Below are positions 1-7,923 of a stretch of DNA of 64,000 bases, one piece after another. Under the pieces are notes generated by a model. The model had not been told where the DNA came from and did no database searches. It saw nothing but the letters and a program-made list of their open reading frames with translations. The translations under genes were made by a program, and so were the position numbers. Source of the stretch: an uncultured Coprococcus sp. (GTDB lineage: Bacteria; Bacillota; Clostridia; Lachnospirales; Lachnospiraceae); contig CANQTC010000006.1 in NCBI GenBank assembly GCA_947626675.1, positions 1 to 64,000 on the forward strand, in the 5' to 3' direction. Position 1 is the stretch's first letter. Each line of letters opens with the position of its first letter.

Positions 1-94
1 TCGTATAGCGACATTCAAATCTGTATTCACAAACAGGACAATAATAAAAGCAGTCATAGTGATAGTGAGTGTCAGAACAAAGGGTTGTCCACAT
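1..94 (-). CDS. Possible small cysteine-rich protein, cut by the window edge
   Basis: I do not recognise this frame. Read leftwards from an ATG at 94 it stays open for 31 codons to the edge of the window. It encodes a Tyr/Cys/His-rich stretch with cysteines at residues 6, 15, 19, 22 and 28, including a CPVC pair that could hold zinc. It is in the same frame as the end of the sigK-like gene, beyond that gene's TAA at 131-133. There is no clear ribosome binding site before the ATG. It may be a real small zinc-ribbon protein, part of an element inserted into sigK, or chance. Confidence 0.2.
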   Translation of the reverse strand, partial: MWTTLCSDTHYHYDCFYYCPVCEYRFECRYT

Positions 95-130
95 TTTGAA
101 AATAAAAAAATGAATGGTCGCAGTTTTTTC

Positions 131-736
131 TTACTTAGCCATCCATTTATAATAAGAAGTCTTATACACATAAGACCTGGAAATGCCTATGATGTCGGAT
201 ACCTGCTTTTGCGTGTGGGCTTCTTCACCGGATAGACCATATCGTAAAGTGAGTATCTGTTTTTCCCTTTTGGTAAGGCATGAATTAACGTAACCCGGAA
301 GTACTGAAAGTTCATGTTTGGTGATTAGTGTATCCAGCGTGTTGACACTTCCTTCGCTTATGATATCCATAAGAACGATTTCGTTTCCTTCTTTGTCTGT
401 GCCGATAGGTTCGTATATAGATACTTCGCGGGCTCTCTTTTTCTCCTGTCTTAGGACCATGAGAAGCTCGTTTTCTATACATCGGGATGCATAGCTGACC
501 AGTTTGTGGCCTTTATCTGCATCGAAGGTATCGATTGCCTTTATAAGACCTATTGTTCCGATAGAGAGAAGGTCATCTCCCTCGCGGCAGGTATTGATGT
601 ATTTTTTTGCTATATGGGCAACAAGCCTTAGATTATATTCAATCAATATATTTCTGGCAGTCTGATTTCCTGCTTTGCATTGTTTGATATAATAGATTTC
701 TTCAGCAGGGGTTAAAGGTTTTTTGAAAGTTTGCAC
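131..736 (-). CDS. sigK: Sporulation sigma factor SigK-like, no pro-sequence, altered C-terminus
   Basis: Sigma-70 family protein of 201 aa, starting at a GTG (734-736) with an AGGGAG about 11 bases upstream. The body matches SigK closely: region 2 carries RNLRLVAHI-type (here YNLRLVAHIAKKY), DDLLSIGTIGLIKAI, and ASRCIENELLMVLR. Region 4 carries LTKREKQILTLRYGL and GISRSYV. SigK drives late mother-cell genes for spore coat and cortex. Two things are odd. The N-terminus begins directly at QTFKKPLT, without the membrane pro-sequence of Bacillus SigK, as in Clostridioides difficile. After SRSYV, where the family continues SRIEKKALLKL, the frame instead reads 11 unrelated residues (131-166) to a stop, removing half of the recognition helix. 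A skin-type insertion with the true 3' end elsewhere, or a decayed gene, would explain this. Family identity is secure; function of this copy is not. Confidence 0.8.
   Translation of the reverse strand: MQTFKKPLTPAEEIYYIKQCKAGNQTARNILIEYNLRLVAHIAKKYINTCREGDDLLSIGTIGLIKAIDTFDADKGHKLVSYASRCIENELLMVLRQEKKRAREVSIYEPIGTDKEGNEIVLMDIISEGSVNTLDTLITKHELSVLPGYVNSCLTKREKQILTLRYGLSGEEAHTQKQVSDIIGISRSYVYKTSYYKWMAK
159..176. repeat. 7-bp inverted repeat at the point where sigK diverges
   Basis: GTCTTAT and ATAAGAC flank a four-base loop. The repeat covers exactly the codons where the SigK-like sequence leaves the family consensus (the last conserved Val codon is 167-169). It could be a recombination core, or simply chance. 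Confidence 0.4.
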
Positions 737-862
737 GTCTGTCAGGCTCCCTGGATTTGTATTATTTTATGAAATATTAGCAAAAAAAGTGCCTATCCAC
801 ACGAAAAAATGGGAAAAAATTTCAGGCGGGCAAAAAAAACAAACTAAAATATGTACAAAATG

Positions 863-891
863 TTTAAATTTTTAAAACGGTGTGATATAAT
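863..891 (+). promoter_or_regulatory. Sigma-A promoter for pilB
   Basis: TTTAAA (863-868), a 17-base spacer and a perfect TATAAT (886-891) preceded by TGA as an extended -10. It lies 53 bases upstream of the chosen pilB start. It also overlaps the 5' extension of the longer reading frame, which argues against using the upstream ATG at 851. Confidence 0.6.
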
Positions 892-943
892 ATTGCTTAA
901 TAAATATTTGTACACTTTGTTTTTGGGAGGAGATATTGCAGAT

Positions 944-2680
944 ATGCGATTAGGAATGGGACGTAAAAAAATAAGAATCGGTGATGTTCTTATTGCAGCA
1001 GGCGCGATTACGGATGAACAGTTACAGGAGGCGTTGGCCAAACAAAAAGAGACAGGCGGGATGCTTGGAAACACACTGGTTGATATGGGCTTTATCAGTC
1101 AGGAAATATTGATTACACTTTTGACACAGCAGCTTGGTATTGATTATATACCGTTAAAAGGTGCGAAGATTGATGAGAAAGTTCTCAGACTGGTTCCGGA
1201 GTCGATGGTAACGAAGTATAAAGTAATTCCGATTGAGATTGACCCGGATAATCCGAATATCTTGAAGCTTGCAATGGCAGACCCAATGGATATCAATGCA
1301 GCAGATGATATCAGTCTTGTGACAAATCTGCAGGTTGAGCCGATGCTTGCGATGGAAGCGGAGATTAGCGATGCAATAGGAAAGTACTACGGAAGCGCTC
1401 AGGCGATGGAAGCTGCTGAGATGTATCGTCAGGAACAGGCAAACATACTCGGCGATGAAGAAGATGAAGAGAATAATGAGGAAGTAGACAATTCACCTGT
1501 CGTTCTTCTTGTTAAACAGATTATAGAAGGCGGTGTAAGACAGAGGGCATCTGATATTCATATAGAAGCACTTGAGACAGGCGTGCGTGTAAGATACAGA
1601 ATAGATGGTGCATTAAAACAGGTTATGTCATACGATTTAAGTATCTTAGCCGGTATCACAGCCCGTATCAAGATTATCGGCGGCATGGATATTGCAGAGA
1701 AGAGGAAACCACAGGATGGACGTATTACGATTATGGTTGACCGCAGAGAGTTTGATGTCCGTGTTTCGATTCTTCCTACGGTGTATGGCGAGAAAACGGT
1801 TATGCGACTAACTTCAAAAGACGGTCTTACAAAACCGAAGAGTGCGCTTGGATTTGATACGGAACAGGAAGCTCTTTTTGATGACATCCTCAGTAATCCG
1901 CATGGAATCATTCTTGTAACAGGACCAACCGGTTCAGGTAAATCAACGACACTTTATACGGCGCTTAGTGAGCTGAATAAAGAAGATGTTAATATTATCA
2001 CCGTAGAAGACCCGGTAGAAGCGAACATACTTGGTATCAATCAGGTTCAGGTTAATAATAAAGCGGATATGACATTTGCCGCAGCCCTTCGTTCTATTCT
2101 CCGTCAGGACCCGGATATCATCATGATAGGAGAGATTCGAGACGGTGAAACGGCAAGTATCGCTGTTCAGGCAGCTATTACAGGACATTTGGTAGTATCA
2201 ACACTTCATACGAATTCGGCGGCATCGACCATTACGCGTCTGATTGATATGGGAATTGAGTCTTATATAGCAGGTGATGCTGTTGTTGGTGTTATCGCAC
2301 AGCGACTTGTAAGAAGACTTTGTACAAATTGTAAAGTCCCGCGTCTTGTAGAGGACGAAGAGAGAGAACAGCTTGGAATTCCAAAAGATGAAGAAGATGT
2401 CGTTATCTACGAGCCAAGTGGATGCCCGCTTTGCAATGAAACAGGATATTCGGGACGAATCGGTGTATATGAGATGATGCCGGTATCAAGAACACTGCAG
2501 ACGATTATTGCGTCAGGTGCAACTGCTGATAAGATAGAAAAACAGGCTCTTAAGGAAGGTATGCTGACACTTCGGATGGGTGCAGCAAAGCATGTTGTAA
2601 ATGGTATTACATCTGTGGCAGAGATGAATAAGATTGTTCACAGTTCAGCGGCGATAGCAGCGGAAGATGTGGAATTGTAA
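944..2680 (+). CDS. pilB: Type IV pilus extension ATPase PilB
   Basis: Hexameric AAA-type ATPase that powers pilus assembly from the cytoplasmic face of the membrane. The ATG at 944 is chosen because GGGAGGAG lies at 925-932 and the promoter lies inside any longer frame; this gives 578 aa. Domain order: two consecutive MshEN-type motifs at residues 11-34 and 41-63 (pattern xIG..L...G.I....L..AL..Q), then the GspE N-terminal domain. Next comes the ATPase core with Walker A GPTGSGKST at 327-335, the DPDIIMIGEIRD Walker B region and the GHLVVSTLHTN His box. A C4 zinc site follows (CTNC and CPLC). The zinc site and the N-domain distinguish it from PilT. It heads the pilus operon, about 100 bases before pilT. 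Confidence 0.95.
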   Translation: MRLGMGRKKIRIGDVLIAAGAITDEQLQEALAKQKETGGMLGNTLVDMGFISQEILITLLTQQLGIDYIPLKGAKIDEKVLRLVPESMVTKYKVIPIEIDPDNPNILKLAMADPMDINAADDISLVTNLQVEPMLAMEAEISDAIGKYYGSAQAMEAAEMYRQEQANILGDEEDEENNEEVDNSPVVLLVKQIIEGGVRQRASDIHIEALETGVRVRYRIDGALKQVMSYDLSILAGITARIKIIGGMDIAEKRKPQDGRITIMVDRREFDVRVSILPTVYGEKTVMRLTSKDGLTKPKSALGFDTEQEALFDDILSNPHGIILVTGPTGSGKSTTLYTALSELNKEDVNIITVEDPVEANILGINQVQVNNKADMTFAAALRSILRQDPDIIMIGEIRDGETASIAVQAAITGHLVVSTLHTNSAASTITRLIDMGIESYIAGDAVVGVIAQRLVRRLCTNCKVPRLVEDEEREQLGIPKDEEDVVIYEPSGCPLCNETGYSGRIGVYEMMPVSRTLQTIIASGATADKIEKQALKEGMLTLRMGAAKHVVNGITSVAEMNKIVHSSAAIAAEDVEL

Positions 2681-2778
2681 GAAAATTATAAAGGAATCTT
2701 ACGGATTTTGATACAGAACAAATCCGAAGGAATAAATTGAAATTATGAATGCAAAAATGAAAGGATGGGGATTAGTTT

Positions 2779-3840
2779 ATGTTAGACATGAAAGAGTTGC
2801 TTGCTTTTTCTGTAGAAGCGAAGGCATCTGATGTACATATTGCTGTAGGAATACCGCCAAAACTCAGAATTCACGGAAAATTAACAGAGGTAGAGGTGCC
2901 GGCACTTAGTGCTGCGGAAGCTGCGGAAGCAATTGCTTCGACAATGAAGGACAGACATAAAGCAATACTGAAAGATAGAGGAGAAGTCGATTTTTCGTTT
3001 GACTCTCCTGAAACAGGTCGTTTTCGTGTCAACGTGTACATGGATAAGGGAAATATGGCGGCGGCGTACAGACGGGTTGAGACGCAGATTCCAAGACCGG
3101 ACCAGCTTGGTATCCCGAGAGAAGTTGTAGAACTTTATAAGAGAAAAAGAGGTCTGGTTCTTGTAACAGGTCCGACTGGTTCGGGTAAGTCAACGACACT
3201 TGCTTCGATTATCAATAAAGCAAATGAAAATCTGACTGACCATATTATCACATTGGAAGACCCGATAGAGTATGTTCATCATCATAATAAAGCAATTGTC
3301 AACCAGCGGGAAGTTGGTATGGACACATTAAGTTATGCGAATGCGTTAAGAGCAGCACTTCGTGAAGACCCGGATATTATTCTGGTAGGAGAGATGAGAG
3401 ACCTTGAAACGATTTCAACGGCGATAACGGCTGCTGAAACAGGACATCTTGTTTTTTCAACACTTCATACAATAGGTGCAGCAAGTACGATTGACAGAAT
3501 TATTGATATTTTCCCGACAAACCAGCAGCAGCAGGTAAGAGTTCAGCTTGCGATGGTTTTGGAAGGGGTTATATCACAATCACTGCTTCCTATCGCGAAC
3601 GGAAATGGCCGAGTGGCTGCATTCGAGGTCATGCTTGCTTCACCTGCTATCAGAAGTCTGATAAGAGAAGCAAAAACACATCAGATTCAGTCGACGATTC
3701 AAACGAGCAGACAGCTTGGCATGATTACGATGGATGACGCACTCTATGACTTGTATGCTTCTGGAACGATTACCAGAGAGATGGCAATGACATATGCTCA
3801 GGACCAGCAATATCTGCGAAAGAAGATAAATGGACAATAG
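2779..3840 (+). CDS. pilT: Type IV pilus retraction ATPase PilT
   Basis: Motor ATPase that depolymerises pili and drives twitching. It has 353 aa, normal for PilT, and starts at an ATG after AAGGATGGGG. The sequence shows the N-terminal PAS-like domain (residues 1-100, including SDVHI and RFRVN), Walker A GPTGSGKST, the Walker B region DPDIILVGEMRDLET, the GHLVFSTLHT box, and LIREAKTHQI, close to the AIREGKTHQ-type motif needed for retraction in PilT. It lacks the N-terminal MshEN region and the zinc site of PilB. A CGGATTT/AAATCCG hairpin without a T-run lies in the gap to pilB, so read-through is likely. Confidence 0.95.
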   Translation: MLDMKELLAFSVEAKASDVHIAVGIPPKLRIHGKLTEVEVPALSAAEAAEAIASTMKDRHKAILKDRGEVDFSFDSPETGRFRVNVYMDKGNMAAAYRRVETQIPRPDQLGIPREVVELYKRKRGLVLVTGPTGSGKSTTLASIINKANENLTDHIITLEDPIEYVHHHNKAIVNQREVGMDTLSYANALRAALREDPDIILVGEMRDLETISTAITAAETGHLVFSTLHTIGAASTIDRIIDIFPTNQQQQVRVQLAMVLEGVISQSLLPIANGNGRVAAFEVMLASPAIRSLIREAKTHQIQSTIQTSRQLGMITMDDALYDLYASGTITREMAMTYAQDQQYLRKKINGQ

Positions 3841-3909
3841 AATGTAATGCAAAAGTTACAAGTTATGTTATGCATAATATACAAAATAAACATTAACAAT
3901 AATTAAATG

Positions 3910-3938
3910 TTGATTATGTCGACATAATATAGTATTAT
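3910..3938 (+). promoter_or_regulatory. Promoter before pilC with a 12-bp palindrome in its spacer
   Basis: TTGATT (3910-3915), a 17-base spacer and TATTAT (3933-3938), about 100 bases before pilC. The spacer contains the perfect palindrome TATGTCGACATA (3915-3926). Its TGTCGA core matches six of seven bases of the Spo0A box TGTCGAA on each strand. This suggests pilC and pilA can be transcribed separately from pilB-pilT and that a dimeric regulator may bind here. The operator role is inference. Confidence 0.45.
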
Positions 3939-4036
3939 AATTATACTAATTGTGTGTAGATTGCGTCAGAATGCATTTGTACATGCGTACGCGTAATGAA
4001 CATAAACAGAATATTGATTGGGTCGGAGGAAGAACA

Positions 4037-5248
4037 ATGGCAGTATTTAATTACAAGGTTGTTGACAAAGATGGTAAAAATAAAAAAGGTACCATCGATG
4101 CCCCGAACAAAGAAAGTGCGGAGAAAAAACTGAAGGCTGAGGGCTATTCCCTTATGAGTCTGACGGAACAAAGCACTCCTTTGGGTGGCGGAACGTTATT
4201 TAAGAAAAAAGTTAAATCGAGAGATTTGGGTGTCTTTTGTAAACAGTTCGGCGCTGTTATCAGAGCCGGTGTTACGATTATATCAGCGTTGGAATTGATG
4301 GGGGACCAGATAGAAAACCCAACACTTCGGAAAGCAATCGTTGATGCAAGGACATTTGTAGAAAAGGGCGGAACGCTTGCTGATGCATTAAGAGTAAATC
4401 CGGATGTATTTCCGCCGATTATGATTAACATGGTTGCAGCGGGCGAAATGTCAGGTAATTTGGAAGTATGTCTTGACAGACTTGTTGAACACTTCGAGAA
4501 AGATAACGCTCTTTCATCCAAGATTAAAGGCGCTATGACATATCCGATAGTTGTTCTGATTGTTATGGTTATCGTTATTATTGTTGTATTGGTTATGGTT
4601 ATTCCGAACTTTGCAAGTATGTTTGAGGATATGGGTACACAGCTTCCTCTTGCAACAAGAGCGATGATGGCCGCGGCTGATTTTGTTAAATATAAGTGGT
4701 ACATATTGATTGTTGTTGTTGCAGCGATTGTACTTGGTATTAAGTTTTTCAAAAAGACACCTGTAGGTGAACAGCTTTTTGCCAATATCGGATTAAAAGC
4801 ACCAATATTCGGAAATTTGAATATCAAGACAGCCTGCTCGAGATTTTCAAGAACAATGAGTACGCTTATGGCATCTGGTATATCAATGATAGATGCAGTT
4901 GAACAGGTTGCCAAGATGATGGATAACAAGATTATAAGAGATGGCCTTATGGATGCCAAAACACAGGTTGCGAAAGGTATTCCGCTTTCAAAACCACTGA
5001 AAGATATGGAGATGTTTCCACCGATGCTTTCGGCTATGACAAAGATAGGAGAAGAAACCGGTGATATAGAAGAAATGTTGAGCAAAGTTGCTGATTACTA
5101 TGATGAAGAGGTAGAAACAGCAACAAATGCACTTACTGCAGCGATGGAGCCGTTGATTATGGTTCTGCTTGCCCTTGTTGTAGGTATGATTGTTGCGGCA
5201 GTATATGGTCCGATTATGAGTATGTACAGTGCTCTCGACCAGTATTAG
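4037..5248 (+). CDS. pilC: Type IV pilus inner-membrane platform protein PilC
   Basis: Polytopic platform protein that couples the PilB/PilT motors to pilin subunits. The start at 4037 follows GGAGGAAGAA at 4025-4034 and gives 403 aa, the usual PilC length; the longer frame from 3950 would overlap the promoter region. The N-terminal region (FNYKVVDKDGKNKKGTIDA, then the Leu-rich lead-in) is typical. Two GspF repeats follow: one centred on FCKQFGAVIRAGVTIISALELM and the second on FSRTMSTLMASGISMIDAVEQV. They are separated by strongly hydrophobic membrane segments (residues about 170-195 and 215-235), with a last segment near the C-terminus. pilA follows after a terminator-like hairpin. Confidence 0.95.
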   Translation: MAVFNYKVVDKDGKNKKGTIDAPNKESAEKKLKAEGYSLMSLTEQSTPLGGGTLFKKKVKSRDLGVFCKQFGAVIRAGVTIISALELMGDQIENPTLRKAIVDARTFVEKGGTLADALRVNPDVFPPIMINMVAAGEMSGNLEVCLDRLVEHFEKDNALSSKIKGAMTYPIVVLIVMVIVIIVVLVMVIPNFASMFEDMGTQLPLATRAMMAAADFVKYKWYILIVVVAAIVLGIKFFKKTPVGEQLFANIGLKAPIFGNLNIKTACSRFSRTMSTLMASGISMIDAVEQVAKMMDNKIIRDGLMDAKTQVAKGIPLSKPLKDMEMFPPMLSAMTKIGEETGDIEEMLSKVADYYDEEVETATNALTAAMEPLIMVLLALVVGMIVAAVYGPIMSMYSALDQY

Positions 5249-5288
5249 AACATACATATTAGCAAAGACTGTACAAAGATGAATGGTT

Positions 5289-5317
5289 AAACCCGGCAGT
5301 GCGAGGGTGCCGGTTTT
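5289..5317 (+). terminator. Terminator/attenuator hairpin between pilC and pilA
   Basis: AAACCCGGCA pairs with TGCCGGTTTT around a nine-base loop, with one mismatch, and the stem runs into TTTT. It sits about 70 bases before pilA, so it could end most pilC transcripts or shield the pilA message. A second small hairpin (GTGCATTATGCAC) follows at about 5325-5337. Confidence 0.5.
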
Positions 5318-5387
5318 AATAAATGTGCATTATGCACGAAAAGAACAACAACAAAAAGAATTATTGGAAAAAAGGAGAATTATTATT

Positions 5388-5807
5388 ATGAAGAACAACA
5401 AAGGTTTCTCATTAGTAGAATTAATTATCGTTATTGCTATTATGGCAATACTTGCAGGCGCTCTTGCACCAGCACTTATCAAGTACATTAACAAGTCAAG
5501 AAGAAGCACAGACGTAGCAAATGCTGATACTATTCGTAACGCATTACAGACAGCTATGTCAGATGAGGATGCTGCAAACGCACTTAGTACTGCTATTAAC
5601 TCAGTTTCAATTACAACTGTTAAAAACAGAAATGATGCATATGGTAAAGAAGTAAAATCTATCCTTGGTGATACAAGATTAACAACAAAGTATGCTTCAA
5701 AGGGTAAAGATTTCAAAGTTTCAGTTGATCCTGCAAACAATGTTGTAAGAGTATTTGCTGATAACAACGATCAGATTTGCCCAAGTGCAACAGGTTCATA
5801 CAAGTAG
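5388..5807 (+). CDS. pilA: Major type IV pilin PilA
   Basis: Prepilin of 139 aa. The ATG at 5388 follows AAAGGAGAA at 5371-5379; the longer frame from 5283 runs through the hairpin and is rejected. The leader MKNNKG is cut between Gly6 and Phe7 by a prepilin peptidase. Mature FSLVE has the conserved Glu at +5 (Glu11), followed by a hydrophobic helix to about residue 35. The remainder is a small, Ala/Asn/Asp-rich globular domain. Its position directly after the platform gene, its strong ribosome binding site and its small size make it the best candidate for the major fibre subunit. The only cysteine is near the C-terminus (QICPSA), so there is no disulphide-bonded D-loop as in Gram-negative pilins. 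Confidence 0.92.
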   Translation: MKNNKGFSLVELIIVIAIMAILAGALAPALIKYINKSRRSTDVANADTIRNALQTAMSDEDAANALSTAINSVSITTVKNRNDAYGKEVKSILGDTRLTTKYASKGKDFKVSVDPANNVVRVFADNNDQICPSATGSYK

Positions 5808-6286
5808 AATTTGACTTGTGTAATGTATAACACATATTCATGACGAGTGATGGACGTTTCCTCGTAACAACATCATGAGTGGGTATTGATATGTCTGTTT
5901 TTTCAGATGTGTCAAAGGCATTTAGCGCAATGGGTGTTTCACGATGCCTGTTGCGCAATCTGCCCTTTTGCAGTCGGCGGTTTTTGTTTGCAAACGCATA
6001 AGCTGTATATTGTTTGCGAGTGGCAACAAACTTATGGCGGCAGCTGGCTTACGATTAGGCTGGCACTTTGTTTAACGGTAGTGTTTTCTGTTCAATTACA
6101 TATGAGTCAATGTATTTGCGGAGAATACATACAATTAAAAAAGGGTGACAGAATAGTGTTGACCTTTTTTGCCTGTATATGCGGGCATTTCATAATAACA
6201 TGGGGTGAACAGCGGTAAGCTGGTACTCAGGTAATAAAAGGCGTTGCCTTTATAAAAACTACTGATTAGCGAGGGAGGCTATTAAA
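5808..6286 (+). other. 480-base non-coding spacer with several RNA hairpins
   Basis: No convincing gene lies between pilA and the pilM fusion. A 110-codon frame at 5886-6218 has no ribosome binding site and an unusual Cys/Trp-rich composition. The spacer is rich in complementary segments. GATATGTCTG/CAGATGTGTC surrounds a T6 loop near 5888-5913. AGGCAT/ATGCCT and GCGCAA/TTGCGC interleave near 5917-5965, so they would be mutually exclusive or a pseudoknot. CATAAG/CTTATG encloses TTGTT/AACAA near 5997-6036, and AAAGGC-GTT-GCCTTT is at 6237-6251. It looks like a structured 5' leader for pilM or an independent RNA. It does not match the c-di-GMP riboswitch consensus that I know. Confidence 0.45.
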
Positions 6287-7909
6287 ATGGCGAGTAATAA
6301 CAAAGTTTTAACAATCGACATTACAAACGAAAGTATTACAATTGTTGAAGCTACGGCTTCAGGAAAAAAACAGTCTACAGTACATAATGCCATTATCTTC
6401 GAGACTCCGGAGGATGCTTACGAAGATGGTATTATAAGAGACAAAGAGAGGATAGCAGATGCTATTAAATCGCAGCTTAGTGCGAACGGAATATCTAACA
6501 AGAACGCTATATTCGTTCTTTCCTCTACAAAAATAGTAAACAGAGAGGTCGTTGTACCTTTCGTGAAAGAAAACAAGATTAAAGGAATTATTAATGCGAA
6601 CTCATCAGAGTATTTCCCTGTTAATATAGAAGACTATGTGGTTTCACATTCTGTATTGGAAACAGTTACTGATGAAAACAATAACAAACAGCTTAGAGTA
6701 CTTGCTGTTGCAGCACCGGAAAATATGGTACGTTCTTATTATGACGTGGCTGCTATGGCAGGTCTTAAAGTCGTTGCACTTGATTATATTGGTAACAGTA
6801 TGTTGCAGCTGATCAAGACTCAGACCAGCGAGAATATGACCACAATGGTTATCCAGTTAGGCAGTGAAGCAACAGTGCTTAACATTGTAAAAGGAGACAC
6901 ACTTCTCTTACAGAGAACCGTACCATATGGTACAAATGTTGTAGTGAATGAAGTTATGGATGTGAAAGGTGTTGACGCGACTACAGCGATGACGCTTCTT
7001 CAGAATGAAAGACTTCTGACAGTCGATTTTGATGATAATTCGATAACAGGCTCATTCAGATATCTTATAAACAACATTGGACGTGTGATGGACTTCTTTA
7101 CATCTAAAAATCCTGATAAGCCGATTGATGACGTATTCCTTACAGGCGATGGTGCGCTGATTAAAGGAATCGATGGCTTGTTCAAGGTACAGTTAAATGT
7201 ATCCACACAGGTTATGGATACACTTTATAATATCAAATTTGATCCTAAGATTGACTTAAAAATTTATAATCCTGTATATCTCATGGTACCTATCGGCGCA
7301 GCTTTTGCACCTATGGGATTTGCTATTTCAGACAATGCGGCCAAGAGTAAGAGCAGCGCCGGCGGTTTTGATGCAACACCGCTTGTGATTGCGTTCCTGA
7401 TATTATCGGTTCTTATTGCCGGTGGTGTTACAGCTTATTCTTTAATTGCAAAGAATAAAGCGCAGGATGAACTTGATAAAGTGAATCGCGATATTGAGGC
7501 AATCAGAGATATCGAAACAATTATTCAGGATTATGAAGCAGCAGAAGGCATTTATGTCGATGCTATGAGCATGTATAGTTACACCACGAATCTGAACCAG
7601 TATGTTGGTACATTGATAACAGAACTTGAAGATAAGATGCCGAAGGGTATTTCACTTACAGCATTTAATTCAAGCTCGGTAGGGGTAGACTTCACCGGAA
7701 CAACAGAAAAATATGAAGATATTGCAGCGTTTGCAATTAATCTGAAAGAAATTGAGTGTATTGATAATACGTTTATTGGTGAAATCAATGAAAATGTTGA
7801 TGAACAGACCAACAAGGTTACATACGATTTTACAGTATCCTGTATCTACAAAGACCCGACAGCGGAGATTGCAGATGCGCTTACAGATGATGCTGTAACA
7901 ATAGAGTAA
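6287..7909 (+). CDS. PilM-PilN fusion, pilus alignment complex
   Basis: A 540-aa protein that appears to join two normally separate subunits. Residues 1 to about 345 are a PilM-type actin-like domain, shown by LTIDITNESITIVEA at the start, DYIGNSMLQLI, QLGSEATVLNIVKGD and FLTGDGALIKGIDGLF. A single membrane helix lies at about 364-386. The C-terminal part resembles PilN: a coiled segment (about 390-430), then ITELEDKMPKGISLTAFNSSS and a small ferredoxin-like domain. In other bacteria PilM binds the cytoplasmic N-terminus of PilN, so a fusion fixes that contact. It starts after GAGGGAGG (6271-6278) and is followed 14 bases later by the PilO-like gene. Confidence 0.85.
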   Translation: MASNNKVLTIDITNESITIVEATASGKKQSTVHNAIIFETPEDAYEDGIIRDKERIADAIKSQLSANGISNKNAIFVLSSTKIVNREVVVPFVKENKIKGIINANSSEYFPVNIEDYVVSHSVLETVTDENNNKQLRVLAVAAPENMVRSYYDVAAMAGLKVVALDYIGNSMLQLIKTQTSENMTTMVIQLGSEATVLNIVKGDTLLLQRTVPYGTNVVVNEVMDVKGVDATTAMTLLQNERLLTVDFDDNSITGSFRYLINNIGRVMDFFTSKNPDKPIDDVFLTGDGALIKGIDGLFKVQLNVSTQVMDTLYNIKFDPKIDLKIYNPVYLMVPIGAAFAPMGFAISDNAAKSKSSAGGFDATPLVIAFLILSVLIAGGVTAYSLIAKNKAQDELDKVNRDIEAIRDIETIIQDYEAAEGIYVDAMSMYSYTTNLNQYVGTLITELEDKMPKGISLTAFNSSSVGVDFTGTTEKYEDIAAFAINLKEIECIDNTFIGEINENVDEQTNKVTYDFTVSCIYKDPTAEIADALTDDAVTIE

Positions 7910-7923
7910 AGGAGGGTGTAAAT

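Noticed and set aside
159-176. Resemblance of the sigK junction (ATGTGTATAAGA) to a transposase adapter end used in sequencing
   Set aside because: Only 12 bases match, they fall partly on conserved SYV codons, and the flanking bases do not continue the adapter. Chance is more likely, although raw reads could confirm it.
4144-5085. 313-codon minus-strand frame inside pilC
   Set aside because: It is a long antisense shadow of a clear PilC gene, with no ribosome binding site and no recognisable domains.
5249-5387. c-di-GMP riboswitch before pilA, as in C. difficile
   Set aside because: The leader has a terminator-like hairpin, but none of the conserved GEMM core segments I know (such as the CGCAAAGC region) is present.
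5886-6218. 110-codon plus-strand frame between pilA and pilM, Cys-rich
   Set aside because: It has no ribosome binding site, an unusual Trp/Cys-rich composition, no resemblance to a prepilin peptidase or pilin, and it overlaps the RNA hairpins described for this spacer.
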